This document shows, one piece after another, positions 16,945 to 29,296 of a DNA stretch of 64,000 bases (its first letter is position 1; every line of letters begins with the position of its first letter). The notes beneath the pieces are model-generated. The model saw nothing but the letters and a program-made list of their open reading frames with translations. It was not told the DNA's origin and made no database searches. The stretch comes from Chlorokybus atmophyticus (lineage: Eukaryota > Streptophyta > Chlorokybophyceae > Chlorokybales > Chlorokybaceae): NCBI GenBank assembly GCA_009103225.1, contig RHPI01002533.1:654177-718176 (forward strand). The letters run 5' to 3'. The translations under genes and the position numbers were made by a program.

Positions 16945-17685
16945 AATGCCATGAGCAAGATACACCGCCCGGCGCCTGCTGTGAGAATGTATGAGGTTGT
17001 GTCTTTTGTACAAAGATGTTGTGCACTGTGGACACAATCTCTGATATCTTGAATACTGTTCAAGGCAATGTTACAAAAGCAACATGGGAGCAATGCGCAA
17101 GCTTTAAGATTACTGTAAGAAATGGCAATATAACTGTTGGAGGTGTGTACACGCAGAGAGTAAGCAGCTTGCTGTGTAGTACTGCATGCATGCACACGCA
17201 CACATACGCGCACTTAAGTCCGTGCTTTGTAACAACTGGGGCTATCAGTTGTTGGACTGACCTGTTGATGCTGCTGTTAGGGCTGTCAGGGGAAGCGTGG
17301 TGGTAGTCCTCTCCCCTCGGCAGCCCACCGCCGGCTTCCAGGTCCTTGCCGGAGCTGTTTCGGCTGCGAAGGAGGAGGCTTGCTGCAGCTTTAGCTGCAC
17401 CACCTCCAGAACCACCTCCGCCCCCACCGCCTTCTCCACCTCCCCGCGTGGGCGCCAGCCTGCCCCGCTCCGCAGCACTAACGCCGTCCCACCGTCCTCG
17501 TGCTGGGGGGCGTCGCCCTGCTTCTTGTGCTTGTTCCCCACTTTACGCTCGAAGCTACGCCAGCCCTGCTCACCTTACCGCCGCAGTAAACGACGGTGCC
17601 GCCGTGGAAGTAGTTGTTGGTGGTGGTAGCGTCAGCTACGGCGTCGGCAGTGTTGTCGTAGAGATAGGAGTGGTGCGGGTTGCGC
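16945..17685. promoter_or_regulatory. Bidirectional promoter DUF218 / E2-like gene
   Basis: This 741-bp spacer lies between divergent starts. The right half (17290-17640) is very GC-rich, so long frames are open on both strands, but they do not connect to either gene in phase. A telo-box variant TTAGGGCT (reverse complement AGCCCTAA) lies at 17277-17284. The same variant accompanies true telo-boxes upstream of DFRP1 and TRB. Confidence 0.4.
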
Positions 17686-18845
17686 ATGGGCCAGGGGGCG
17701 AGAGGGGCGGCGGCGAGGCGAATCCAGCGGGAGATCGCGGAGATCAGCGGCGGCGGCCTGGCGCACCTCCCTGGCTGCACCGCCGGCCCCCAGGTACACG
17801 TGTGCCCGCTCAAGCTCTTTGGCTACGATCATGCTGCATGTGTATTCCTGGTCCAAACTTAGCGCATGCTATCAGTCTGCTTGCGCTGTCCCATGTGGTG
17901 ACAGCTCTGTCTTTGTCAATTACACGATGTTCGTTATCTACTGGAAAGACTGCAATGCACAAGTGTAACTTGCAGGCATTGGCTTTGCTTCCAGTCCCGT
18001 AGCGTGCATGCTCGACGGATCACTGCATGTCCAAAGCGCAGGCAGCACATGTATGACAGGCACAACTGGCCACTCCAATCCGTACGCTGTGAACTCGTAT
18101 GTCTTGTGCTGCGAACATCGTTGCAATCACGGATGGATTGTAAAAGAAGCAACCTCCATGGGCACATGGGCCTTCACTGTTTGACACGACATCTGCAGCA
18201 CCCATGCATTGCGTGTGCACGTTGGCCTGGCATGCAAGAATGAAATGAATGACCCTTCAGGGTGACGACTTGCACCGCTGGGCAGCGTGCGTGGCTGGAC
18301 CTGCCGGCACACCCTACGAGGGGGGCTCGTTCTTCCTTGACATCGAGCTGCCGCAGGCAAGTTTGTTTCCAGAATCACAGCCCGCCCTGCGGCAAGCATA
18401 ATGGAAGTCAGAGCTGTATTCACCCTGTGAAACACGTGTTGTGTTTTGGTTGTTGTAGACGCTTTAGCAGACTGCACATGCAGTCATTGGAGGGTTGAAC
18501 AAAATGGTACTTGCTGAGTATCACGCATAGGTTACATGATTGCAATCGCACACAATCACAACAACACAGGACTATCCCTTCTCCCCTCCACATGTGGCAT
18601 TCCGGACGCTTGTTTACCACTGCAATGTGGCACCGGAGGACGGAAGCCTGGCGCTGCGCATGCTCGAGCCGGACGCGTGGTCCCCCGCCATCACACTTGC
18701 CCAGGTGATGCAGGCCATCTCGCAGCTGCTGGCCGAGCCCGACCTCGACAAGGCTGTTGTGGCCACCATCGCGCAGACGTACCTGCTGGACCCCGACGCG
18801 CACGATGCCAACGCGAGGGAGTGGACAAGGCGCTATGCCATGTGA
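17686..18845 (+). CDS. UBC4/5-class ubiquitin-conjugating (E2) fold without catalytic Cys
   Basis: Three exons (17686-17793, 18261-18356, 18570-18845) give 159 aa in phase. Helix 1 (RRIQREIAEI), the DLHRWAACVAGPAGTPYEGG strand block, DYPFSPPHVAF, WSPAITLAQV and the tail AREWTRRYAM clearly place it in the UBE2D/UBC4-5 class. The active-site segment is altered. The HPN tripeptide reads HCN (residues 85-87), and the expected catalytic Cys is Ala96 within SLALRML; a UBE2D enzyme has SICLDIL. No other Cys sits at that position. It is therefore predicted to be conjugation-dead, possibly a UEV-like cofactor, or a decaying paralogue. The reading frame is intact. Intron 2 uses a GC donor (gcaagt). The start is the only ATG near helix 1. 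Confidence 0.85.
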
Positions 18846-21800
18846 AGCGCCCTTGACTTATCCCAGACCGCTACATGTGTGAAGCGCTGAAGGCACCTTA
18901 GTCTCTCATATATACAAGCACATATGCATGTGCATGACCAACTCCATGGCAGCATTTAGTCTTATTGTCAAACTCATAGAGAATGAAGTTGCAAGTTACA
19001 TGCCCACATGGAGGTGAGATGGACATGTGCGTGTGCACAGCTTGTTCCCAATGACATGTTTGAGGGGACCAAGAGTATGCACTTTAGCACCAACACCCGA
19101 CACATGCATGTCAATGATAATGCAGGTTGACGTATGAACTAGCCACTTGACTCTTACTTACCGGCTGTCTCGGTGCTAATGTCCGGGGCGTTATGGCTTG
19201 CCCAACCGTCATTATACTATTGTGCGTACAGAGCACGAACCCATGCATATGAACATGAGGACCAAGATGTTATGCAACCAAGGCATGCTAAACATGCACC
19301 TCCATCGATCGGATTCATGTTCAATGAGTTTGATAACATGTAATCATTGTTTACGTACAGTAATGAACGTAGTAGAAAAGTTTGAAATTTGTACATAAAC
19401 GTGACAACCTTGTTGACTTCATACATTACCAATAATACCACTCATGCATACAAGTAGAAGTTTTATATGTTTTAAATGTCGGTATTTGGGATGCAATGCC
19501 AAATTTACTCAAAAGGTGCATCTGATTGCCATCTCACACTCCCGGGCACTTGCTTCCTAAACCGCTTTACAAGCATACTTACGTAATACAAGCTCACCTA
19601 TATCATAATGTAATATGTCACATGGTATATTATTATGGTATATTATTACAGTCTACCCCCTTACAAGAATCACGTTTATCCTTCAGCTTTTCGTTCCACT
19701 AACGGGGTTATTTTCTTGGCGTTGATAAGAATATATATTCTTTTACCGTTTAAAGAGTATATATTCTGTTGATGGGGGTATTGACTGATAACCTTAAGCC
19801 ACGTCATCATATGCTGACGTGGCAAAAACAGAATTCATATTTCATGAATATATTATACAATATCATACATGGCTTCTATTGTAGAAGGTGATGTTTATTC
19901 TAATATCAGCGAAATATCTATGCTATTAACAAGGTATTCCCCCATTATAAGACTGACCCCACTTAGAATTTCAAGCCTTCTGTTTGGTCTTATTACGCAC
20001 AAGACTACTCCACTAACCGAAGATATTTGCCTGTAAAACGATTGATCTTTTGAAAAACGATGATCTTAACGGGGTTATTCCCTTAAAGCGAAGTCTTTTA
20101 ACGGGGGTAGACTGTATATTCACTCTAAGTGAAGGCGAGTTACTGGTACATGTACTGGGTTCCTCAATCACGTATTACTAATAGGTGTTGCATACGCGTA
20201 TGCATCAATGTGCACACACACACATGCAGGCCCTTAATGTAACAAACACGACCCTAACCACTATAGTATGGTCATATGCATACAACGGCTATATTCAAGA
20301 AAACGTTTTATAGGAATAAAAACTCCTTATGTATGTATTATACGTGTAATGTGTGTTATAGCGTTTGCGCGCGCGCACACGCACACATGTTACGTGTACT
20401 CGTGGTTCAATTGGTGTAAAACATAAATTGTAAAGCCTTGGCAAGTTTTACGAAAGTTTTAAAAATGCAACATGTTGTTAAAGCCGCAACACCATGATTC
20501 CTGCGCAACATCTTTGGATGTGGATAAGTACAGAGACTGATGAACAGTCTTTGTATTTATGGTGTTGCAAGTGCCTTGATCAAAGAGCTTCTTGATTGTG
20601 ATACAGCGGAACATCTGCGCTATCACCTAGCTAATTGATAGCTGGCAGTGACAATGTTTTTTCTAATTTTCCTTTTGCATCTTTGGGTATTAATGGGAAA
20701 AGTAGCAACATACATTCGCAATTTGAGTGCGCTTATGATGTGCAATATTGGTGTCTGGCAATGGTTCATTACATAAGGGCCGTTGCATATATCTTATACA
20801 GTGCTTCATTCATGTGCTTCACATTATGCCACACATGCACACATAAGAACTTGTTGCAATCGCACACGCATAACCACCCACCCACTCAGAGATTTATCAA
20901 AGTGCCTAGATAGGGGCCCAATGCGTCTAGCTAAGTGCCAAGGAGGCGACGAGAGCAAGCAAGACTAGTTGGCTCTACGGTACAGCCAACCAGCTTGCAG
21001 GCAAGGCGTGTTTGCGCTGTTGTCTAGACAACCACGACGGGCAGGACTAGGACGACTACGATGACAATGCTTCCGCCCCCACCGCTACCCCAGGCTACTG
21101 GACTGGTCTGTCTCGTAAAAGTCATAATACAAGCATAACACAAGCATGCATGCCAGTCGTAACGCAAGCATCATGCCAGTGCGTTGAGCGCAACTAGTTG
21201 AGAAGAACGCCACATATGAGTTTGCTGATATCATGCAAGCGCGCGTGTGACACGTCGGTGTTATGTGTAAGTTATAGCCCATAACTTTGTCATGTGAGGC
21301 AACGCAGCGTCATCGTCGGCATGATCCTTGGTTGTTGTATCAATGTGTAGCTCACTGCGTGGTCGTCCGCGTCAAGGGCTAACCCCTCCCTTCCTTACCT
21401 CCTTGCCCTCCTCTCATGCTGCGCAGGTAGCTGAGGTCAGCAGGCTGCACTCAGCAGGCTGAGCTCAGCAGGCTGCGCTGCTGTCGTCGCTGCTTCTTAC
21501 CTCCATAATTGCTGCCGCACGCACATAGCAAGCATATAGAACCCAACCCCCATAGTTTTTTGGTGCATGTGGCTTGCTGCAAGCTTGCGTTTATGCCATG
21601 CCCATGCTGTGCTTTATTACTCTCAAGTTGGCCCCGTTGTTATACCATATACCAACACTAGACCATAAAATGCGCATGTATGCTAGCGATGCTCTCAATC
21701 CAAGATCATCAATCTGACAAAGCATGCAAGCGTTGCAGGATGTACTCTGTACACCGTTCCAAGCTTGAAGTCCTTGGTATTAATAATTGTGTTAAATGTT

Positions 21801-23645
21801 CACCTTGGTATGAAGCTTAGCTTATTGCCAAACATTGTCTATGTGCACATTAACAAATAAGCCTTCCACCGACATCTGTATTGGTGTTCGTACGCAAGGT
21901 TTCTTGCAAGTTGATAATATAAGAAACCTTCTTGCTTGGACGTATGAATCGCATCTTCGGGTTGTGGATCACAAACAACTTGTGGTATTTCTTCAAATGT
22001 TCATGCAGTATTGAGCAACAATGCTTGCATGTGATGCATAGGCAAGACTCGTGGACTGACATTTTGAACACAAGGTGGCTTGGCTGCAGGCTCTTTTACG
22101 GGTTGCGATGAAGAGCAGCTATGTAACATCAGAAAGTGAGATGCACTGTGTGTGCTCGCATTCACGTTTGGCAGAGACTCAGCTATGAGATTACCCGTAG
22201 GCACATGGGTTGGCCCAAGCCCGTAACCAAAACCTTGACACAATAACATGGTAGGCGACCTTGCGGCTGCTTGCTCCAGTCCCAAACCTTCCATCGTTGC
22301 ACTCGCCCTGCCGTGGTAAGACGGAGGATTGACGCTTTGCGATAGAGCAGTAGTAGACGCATGGCAAGCAGCACGCAACAGCACGCAAGCATACAGGAGC
22401 GGTAGACAAGCAACGTCAGCCGGCTCCGTCTAAACCGCTTCTAGCCTGGGTTTTACCTGCCCGCCCAAAAGTAGAGCACCACGTCGCCCTGCCCCAGCAC
22501 CCTCCGCCGCCCGTCAACAAGACAAGACCACAGGCACGTGGGCTCGAGTTCATAGGGCCTGCTTCACGTTTTCCCAAAGCACCAGCTACGTACACCCCCG
22601 CGCTAGCATTGGCGCCAGATTGCTGGGCTTAGAGAGTGTGGCAGGTGGTGGTGGCGGCGGTGGCGGCGGTGACGGCGGAGCGGCTGGTTGTTGGCGTCGA
22701 GTGCGTTATCTCGTTGGCATACCCTGTGGCCGGCATCATCGCTTGCTGCAAGGCTCACTTTGGCCAGTGTGCAGTTTTTCTTCGGCCGGTCTTGTCGGGG
22801 GCAGGCTGAGGCAAAGGCTTGACTTGCTGACTCCGGCCTTTGCTCTTATCAGCAGGGCCGAAGCAGCAAAGCCGCTGCTTGTGGTGCTCAAGAAGTTGTG
22901 GGGCACAAGGCGAGGGAGTTGTTTTGGTTCATGTACGGGTTGTGGTTAATGACACGTCGGCGATAGTTTTTCCCACAGCTGTCGGCCTAGTAGTTAATCC
23001 AAGTCCCTTGCATGTGCTGCTTAAAGCAAAGTAAACGTATACTATGCTTTTTGCCAACATAGGTCAGTTTGTACTGCACTAGACCTTGCAAGTGTTCCAA
23101 CTGCAAGTGTTACTTGCCGACTGCAAGTGACTTACTTGCTGACTCCAAGCAATACTCGCAGTTGTAGTGCGTGCGTGACAACTAGGTGAACCAGGTTAGG
23201 CGGCGCCAGTATCAATCGAGCACTACATATGTCTTCTCCCGTACTCGCTGTGCATTTATCCTTCTCAGATAAAGACGCATGCTTCCCCTGTGTTCGTAGT
23301 TAGCGTACAGTATTGTAATGGTCTGCACACCAATCTATTGGAACCTGCATGCAAAGTTGTACGCATGCAGCTTGTTGGCTGCTCAACGAGTTCACCGTGC
23401 AGGTGGGTACAGCCTATTACTGGAGAGAACTTGCCATGCAAACGCTGTAGCTGGGTGGTTCTGGCTGGTTTAGACAGCGAGGGGTGCGTAATCTTCAGGT
23501 ACAAAGCTATCAAATCATGTGTGCTCTTGCACACAAGAGAGTGCATATTGTCAGCTAGTTGTCGTCCAAGCAGCCACGCAGTTTAATAACAGCTTGTTTG
23601 TTTCTTACACAGTTTCAACCTGAGTGATGGCTTGAGAGGATCATC
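18846..23645. other. Gene-poor AT-rich island
   Basis: This 4.8-kb stretch has no supported gene. AT content rises sharply at 19400-20650 around a MITE (listed separately). Short CA/TG dinucleotide and CGCG runs occur near 20210 and 20365. Three near-identical CAGCAGGCTG-type units lie at about 21436-21480. Open frames at 22001-22413 (-) and 22620-22949 (+, Gly-rich triplet run) have neither conserved sequence nor convincing splice context. The right end presumably holds the promoter of the gene starting at 23646. Confidence 0.6.
19649..20114. mobile_element. Pogo/Tigger-type MITE, 466 bp, non-autonomous
   Basis: The element is bounded by perfect 12-bp terminal inverted repeats, CAGTCTACCCCC at the left and GGGGGTAGACTG at the right. 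TA dinucleotides sit directly outside (19647-19648 and 20115-20116), the target duplication expected of Tc1/mariner/pogo elements. It has no coding capacity. Its right end, read on the minus strand, aligns over roughly 95 bp with the left end of the transposase-bearing element at 37391, by eye about 80 percent identical. Its left sub-terminal part resembles the sequence near 40240-40290. An internal 9-bp inverted repeat (GCCACGTCA) lies at about 19798-19824. Confidence 0.85.
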
Positions 23646-26600
23646 ATGGCAGAACAGGAAAAGGCTCAACCGCCTCCTGCGCCAGTGCGTCAGCGGGTGG
23701 CATGCTGCAGCAAAAGTTCCACGCAGCTATCCCCCACAAGTCCTTCGCTCCCTGCAACCACAACAGTGCCCCAACCTTCAGCAGTGGAACTCCTGCGGAA
23801 GCAACTGAACGAGCTCTGTGTGCGTGTTGGTGTACAGCAATCTAGCAAGTATTCTTCCACAAGAACCTTTGGGCCAGAAGTGCAGCAGCTTACTGATGAG
23901 CAGTATGACATTCTGGTCAAGGTTGTTCCGGATGGACTGGTCTGTGCCCGCTGCGAGTTGAGTACCCAAGGCGAGCCGTTGAATTCTCCGGTGTATGTGC
24001 GATTGTCTGAGCTCAGAAAGCATCAGACAAAGCGACTCATTATTGGGGTGGAAGTGCCCACATTGCGGCCAAAACAATTGGGTTGGTTAAAAGTCAATCT
24101 GGGTGGCGAGGGTGAGCGGTTTACTCAAATCAACAGAAGGACTGCGCTCGTTCTCATGACCGGTGATGAGTTTGTTCGCTTCACTGAAAATCAGTCAAAA
24201 AGCTGGTGCTCCCCGCTGTCAGTTCACATAGTTACAGGAGGAGTGGTGAAAAAAGAAGCACGCCTCAGGTGGCATGCATACATGTCCATGCTGCTGGACT
24301 TCATCCACGAGCTTTCACCCACCCACCCACCACTGCTGCAACGCGCATGTATGTGTTTAACCATTGGGTCACAGGCCATTTTTAGTATTGTCAGTTGTCG
24401 TTCCATGCTCTCGGAGTGCTGAGTTTCATTCAATGCAGGTCCTGAGTTGGAGGATGGCGAATCCTCTCCCAGCAATGCCCCATCTCTCATGGCTCACAGT
24501 GATGCCAAGCCATTGCAGAGAACGGCACGCCCAGCCGGCAGCATGGGTGCTCTTTCATCAAAGAGTACGTGCGTGCATGCGTGACATAAACAGCAGCTCG
24601 CGCCCGAGCTGCTGTTCGTGTCAAGCCTGAGGGCGTATGTAGCACTGCACTTAGGTTCTGTAACTGACACATGTCTTGCAACAGGTGGTGGTGCTGATGA
24701 AGACAGCCATGATAACATGACGTTGGCGCAGCGCCGCAGCATATTGGCTCAGCTCAAACCAATCCAGAAGGAGCCAGCACAACCCTCTCAACCAACCCAG
24801 CTCATGCACATACAAGTACCCAACTGTGCGGACCAGCCTGTGAGAGAAGGGCGAGAAACTGGCATACCCGCAGGTATTGCTCATCTTGGCATGAAGGAGA
24901 TTGCTGAACGCTATGCGTGCATGCACTCAGCTGTGCACTGTTATGCACCAGTGGTCCTTGCCAGTCTATACGGCAGTCAGCACTGCCACAATCCATGCAA
25001 CATTGGGTGACGCGTGCATGCGTATGTAGGACTTCATTTCGCTTGCTCGCTGCCGCAGCTACGCATTGCCATCTGTTGGCAAAGGGTGTGCGCTACTTGC
25101 ACATTGATTTCTCAAGCTGATTCCTTTGCAGGCGCTGATAGCAAAGAGTCACTCAAGGCACATTCTGTTAGTCCGGCAACATCCAACGCAGCTGGTAAGT
25201 TGTGCTGTCCAGGGCATATGCATGGCCAACCAGATGGCCCCTCTCCTGCCGGCCTTCTTGTTAACATCACGTGAATCTGTTCAGGTACGAGCAGTGGAGT
25301 CAAAGTCAGAAAAGAAGCTGTGCGTGTAGAAGCTGTAGGTATGCTAGCAATTTGCATGCTGCGGTGTTTGCAGATGTGAAGTACATAAATGCAATCCGTT
25401 TGCAAGTAGTGGCTGACCCGCTGACTTGTCTTCTGCATGTGTTAGCATGCAGTGGCCCGGTACAAGTCCCCGGTCGAGCAAGCAGTGCAGCCGATTTGCT
25501 CACACCCGCAGCTCTGGGTATGCACTGTGTGGGCAGAGAAGCATACTCGTTTCAATTGCAACTGAACCGTTTCTTGTAAGACCACACAGTGGTTTCATGC
25601 GCTCTTGCTTGCATCATTGAGACGAGTTGTTATCTCACATGATGACTGCTGGCAGATGCACCAACCCAGTTGCACGATCATCAACATGACCAAGCCCGCG
25701 TAGCAGTGCAAGAGGGGCGTGCTGAAACTCCAAGTCACACAGGCAAAGATAACCTTGCGCAAAGTGCAGCCAGTCACCCGTTGCAGGCAGATTGTGGAAA
25801 GCCTGTGGCTGTCTCTGACGCTCCAATCCAAGGCGAAGCACTACGCCATGCTTTGCTTGCCGAGGTTACAAGGAACTGGTTTCAATCAGACGAGGAGTGG
25901 CTCTGCCGCATTCAAAACTTCTGTAGCCAGCACAAGAAGACGAAGCTGTTAATTGAACAACGACCTGCAGTGAGTGGCCAAGCTCAGGTCGCTGGCTTAG
26001 CGGGCGCTGCAGGTGTGCCGCAGCCGATGGTTACTTGTCCAACTTTTCCTCAGCTGCCTCTGCAAACCGCCACGTCAACGTCAACAACTGAGCCGCTGCA
26101 GTTAGATGAGGAAGAAGAGACAAGGGACATTATGGCTGTTTCTTCTCCGGTAGAGCAGTTGCAGCAGCTACCTCAAGGGCATGCTGATGAGGCCTCACCG
26201 ATGCCGACGCCAACACCATTGCTGCGGCCGCCAACGAGTTACGCCAATGCCGTTGTTCTTCCCACATCACCACCACACCACAGCACACCACACCACAAGG
26301 AGGTAAAGACGGAAGGAAGTGACAAGGAGCGCTTCCGCACTCCAGTGGAGCAGCAACAGCCCTCTCAACGCCTTCACAGCAACAAGACACCACTGCCCAC
26401 ACCAAGGCCATTGTCGTTGCCTCGGGCGCGTCTATATGAGCCAAGCACAAGTGACAGCGCACGCTTTCCCAGTCCAGTAGAGCATCAGCGACAGCCATCT
26501 CACATTCGGCAGGGCACCAAGGCGTCACCGCCCATCCTGATACTGGCCCCGGTCCCGCAGTCCTTTCAAATTCATGAAAAGTCGAGTGACAAGGTGTGCG

Positions 26601-27799
26601 TGGACCAGCAACGACAGCCATCTAGACCGCTTGAAAGCAACGGGGCGCTATGCTCCACACCAACGCCTTCACCGCCACAGCAGCAGCAGCAGCAGCTACT
26701 GCGACAAGACTCTGGCGTACAGGTGGATAATGAGAGGCCTACAAGTGCTGCACCTGATGCCGGCCTGCGTGGTCGGTTTCCAAGCCGTGGGGACGCAGGC
26801 AGGCAGGGTCAACAACAGCCCACCCCTGAAGAAACTGCACAGCAACAGCATTGCAGAGTCCGCACTGACCAACTAGGCCGCTCAGGCAGTCAGGGTCATC
26901 AGCAGCAACCACCCGCAGTTGAAGAAACTGCACAGCAACAGCAGCACAGAGTCTACTCTGAACAACCAGGTCATGTCCTCAAGCACAATCAGCCATCATT
27001 GTCGGCAACTTCGCAGGTGTGCACTTGAGGGTCTCACTTGGTGTTTTGAATTGTCTTCACGTGTTACGCAGTATCTGGCGATGCTGGCATGGATTGACTT
27101 GTGCGCATGTGCTGTTTTAGGGCGCATCTAGCCTTCGGCCAGACCATCAGTCAGGTTGGCAGGCCAGGGATGGCAGGCCCCAGCGCGCTTGTAGCTTCGA
27201 CTCAGCAGTGCAAGAGAGACTGGATGACTTGCGGAGGCGAAGAAACATCCACCAAGAAGAACTTGACGTTGACGTGTTGAGTAAGTCGTCAATGTGCACA
27301 GTGCAATCATACACAACTGATTCATGAAGCAGCGCATGTGCTCTGGTATGACTGTGTGTTATAAAGCCTCCTTCAGTCTCTGGTTGTACGTGTATTGCGT
27401 GCAACCTCAAGCTCGTATAACTCCTCCCTGTGGGCAGACTTCCTGAGCAAGGTACAACCGAAGCTTGCTCTGAGGGCGCTTGACAACTTCTCCACCGATC
27501 TGCGACGGGAGCCTATAGGAAATAAATCAGCCTGGTTGACACGAATATTGAGGTGCGTGTTGCCAGTTCACAAGCACAGAAGGGAACGCTGTTGTCTGAG
27601 CAGACGCTTACCTCACTTTGGCAGGCAACTCCTTGAAGGTATTGAGACTAGTCATGAGCCTCGTATAGACGCGCACTATAATCGCACTCGTCGCGAGCCT
27701 TATGATCGTCAACATGATGCGCGTGACACAAAGCGTCGTCGTTATTGGACGGTAGAAGAACGTGTGCATGCTGAAGAAGATGGGCCGCCAGGATTTTGA
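23646..27799 (+). CDS. Hypothetical protein, Pro/Gln/Ser-rich, hnRNP-Q-acidic-domain-like C-terminus
   Basis: I do not recognise the whole protein. The N-terminal exon (23646 to about 24240) encodes about 200 aa with an acidic/hydrophobic region (LTDEQYDILVKVVPDGLVCA, GDEFVRFTENQ). Middle exons are about 24435-24570, 24686-24875, 25132-25195, 25285-25338 and 25446-25517. A long exon, 25656-27016, is Gln/Pro/Ser-rich with repeated QQQ and PTP motifs. Final exons are 27121-27280, 27438-27552 and 27625-27799. The C-terminal block NFLSKVQPKLALRALDNF followed by GNKSAWLTRILR resembles the hnRNP Q/R N-terminal acidic domain. No RRM is present. The tail is basic, then acidic, ending EEDGPPGF. The exon 1 to exon 2 junction is unresolved: no donor in the right phase was found. 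Nuclear RNA-related function is only a guess. Confidence 0.6.
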
Positions 27800-29296
27800 T
27801 GGTCAAGTCAAGATGAGGTATGCTTGTTGTTGTATCAAACTGTGCAAAGCATTAGCACCAAACTTGCAATATGTGTCAGATGTGGTCCTGTTGCAATTGT
27901 CGTGTATTATGTGGGCCCGGGCTGCCATGGGCGAGCTGCCAGACACAGGCACTGGTCGTCGCGAGCTATGTGTGCACCGTCTGGAAGAAATGGCGTATGC
28001 GAGTGCGCAAGCGGGTTGACGACAGCTGCATTTGTCGACATACTACCTGCATCGGAGGAACCAGGCTGAGATATGGGATGATCAAGTGCACGTGTGTGAG
28101 CGTTATAAGCAAGCGCATGCTTGACTGTGGTTTTCCGGTAGAAAGAGGGATAATGTAGCAGTGACAGTTACGACCACACCACACCACAGACGGTGTCTTG
28201 CTCGCTACTTGCACTCAAAGCGCTCTTGTGCAAAATGTATATAGCAGTGATGAGGTCGTCTCAACCGCTGTGTAGTGCAATGCATGGCTAGGTGCACATG
28301 ACTACTGCAAAAGTACACATGTCCATCCGACTGACACTGCTACTACTACGGCTGATAGTGCGCGCTGCGTTGCATTAGCCGAAAGTTTTGCCTATGTCCA
28401 GCGTGCCAAAGTTAGTAGCACAGCCTTGGTGCAACAGTCTTGCATTTACATTGCTATTGTTCATCATTGCTGGTGGATTGGAATTATCCATACACCTATT
28501 GGATTTGGGTACAATGACTACTATGTGCAAAGGTACAAGTGTTGCCGCCATAAGTCCAGCTCACTTGCGCACAAGTTGTGACAAAACTAACCTTAACCAC
28601 CCCGAGACTCCAACCCGGGTCTCAAAGGCGAGGGGTCAAAGATAGAGTACGGGATTGGATGCAGTGGGCTGTAATGGTCTGTAGCCCAGTATGGCCAACA
28701 TCAAAGCTGCTGCTATGCGCTGCACTGGGCGCAGTTGCGGGCATTGCTGGAGGAGCGCGGCGCGGTGGGGTGGTGGGAAACACTGCTAACAATGAAGGTG
28801 ACATGCTAGCAATGGTGTGAGCGAATCGATATCGATATCAGCGCTGAGACGTAATGGGATGGGATGGGATGGGATGGGATGGGGTATGCGCGTTGCATCA
28901 TGTGATTATGTGGCTAGGTATGGTACGGTGCATTACTTGCAACAAGGATATACTGCGCAGAAGCGTGTCAGTCCTACCGATAAGCTGCTGATCAGGCAAG
29001 TTAATATGCACCGACCGCAAGCGCACGCTGGTCCAAGTTGAAGCACAAGGGCTCCGCCTGCGGCACTTTCAAGCAGCGACATGACAACACATAGCCCAAG
29101 GAACTGCGACACATGCTACGAGACTGCTACAATGTACAACACTAACCACATAACGTTACATTTGACGCAGCCCAATGGCTGCTGCGACAAACCATTGCTT
29201 TGCAACAGTGACGAGAATGGTCTCAACACTCCCCCCGATGCACATGCGCGCCACCGCCACAAACCACACAGGTTTTGCCCACATCTCAGTTTTACA
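27800..29296. other. Convergent intergenic region with pentanucleotide repeat
   Basis: This 1.5-kb stretch lies between the convergent genes ending at 27799 (+) and 29297 (-). A GGGAT/GATGG pentanucleotide repeat of about five units lies at 28857-28882, just after an ATCGATATCGATATC-like palindromic stretch near 28827-28840. No coding region could be supported. Confidence 0.55.

Noticed and set aside
17346-18002. 218-aa Pro/Gly-rich open frame upstream of and overlapping the E2-like gene
   Set aside because: It is in a different frame from the E2 exons; GC-rich sequence keeps several frames open by chance.
22001-22413. Overlapping minus-strand frames in the gene-poor island
   Set aside because: No recognisable protein features, splice context or partner exons.
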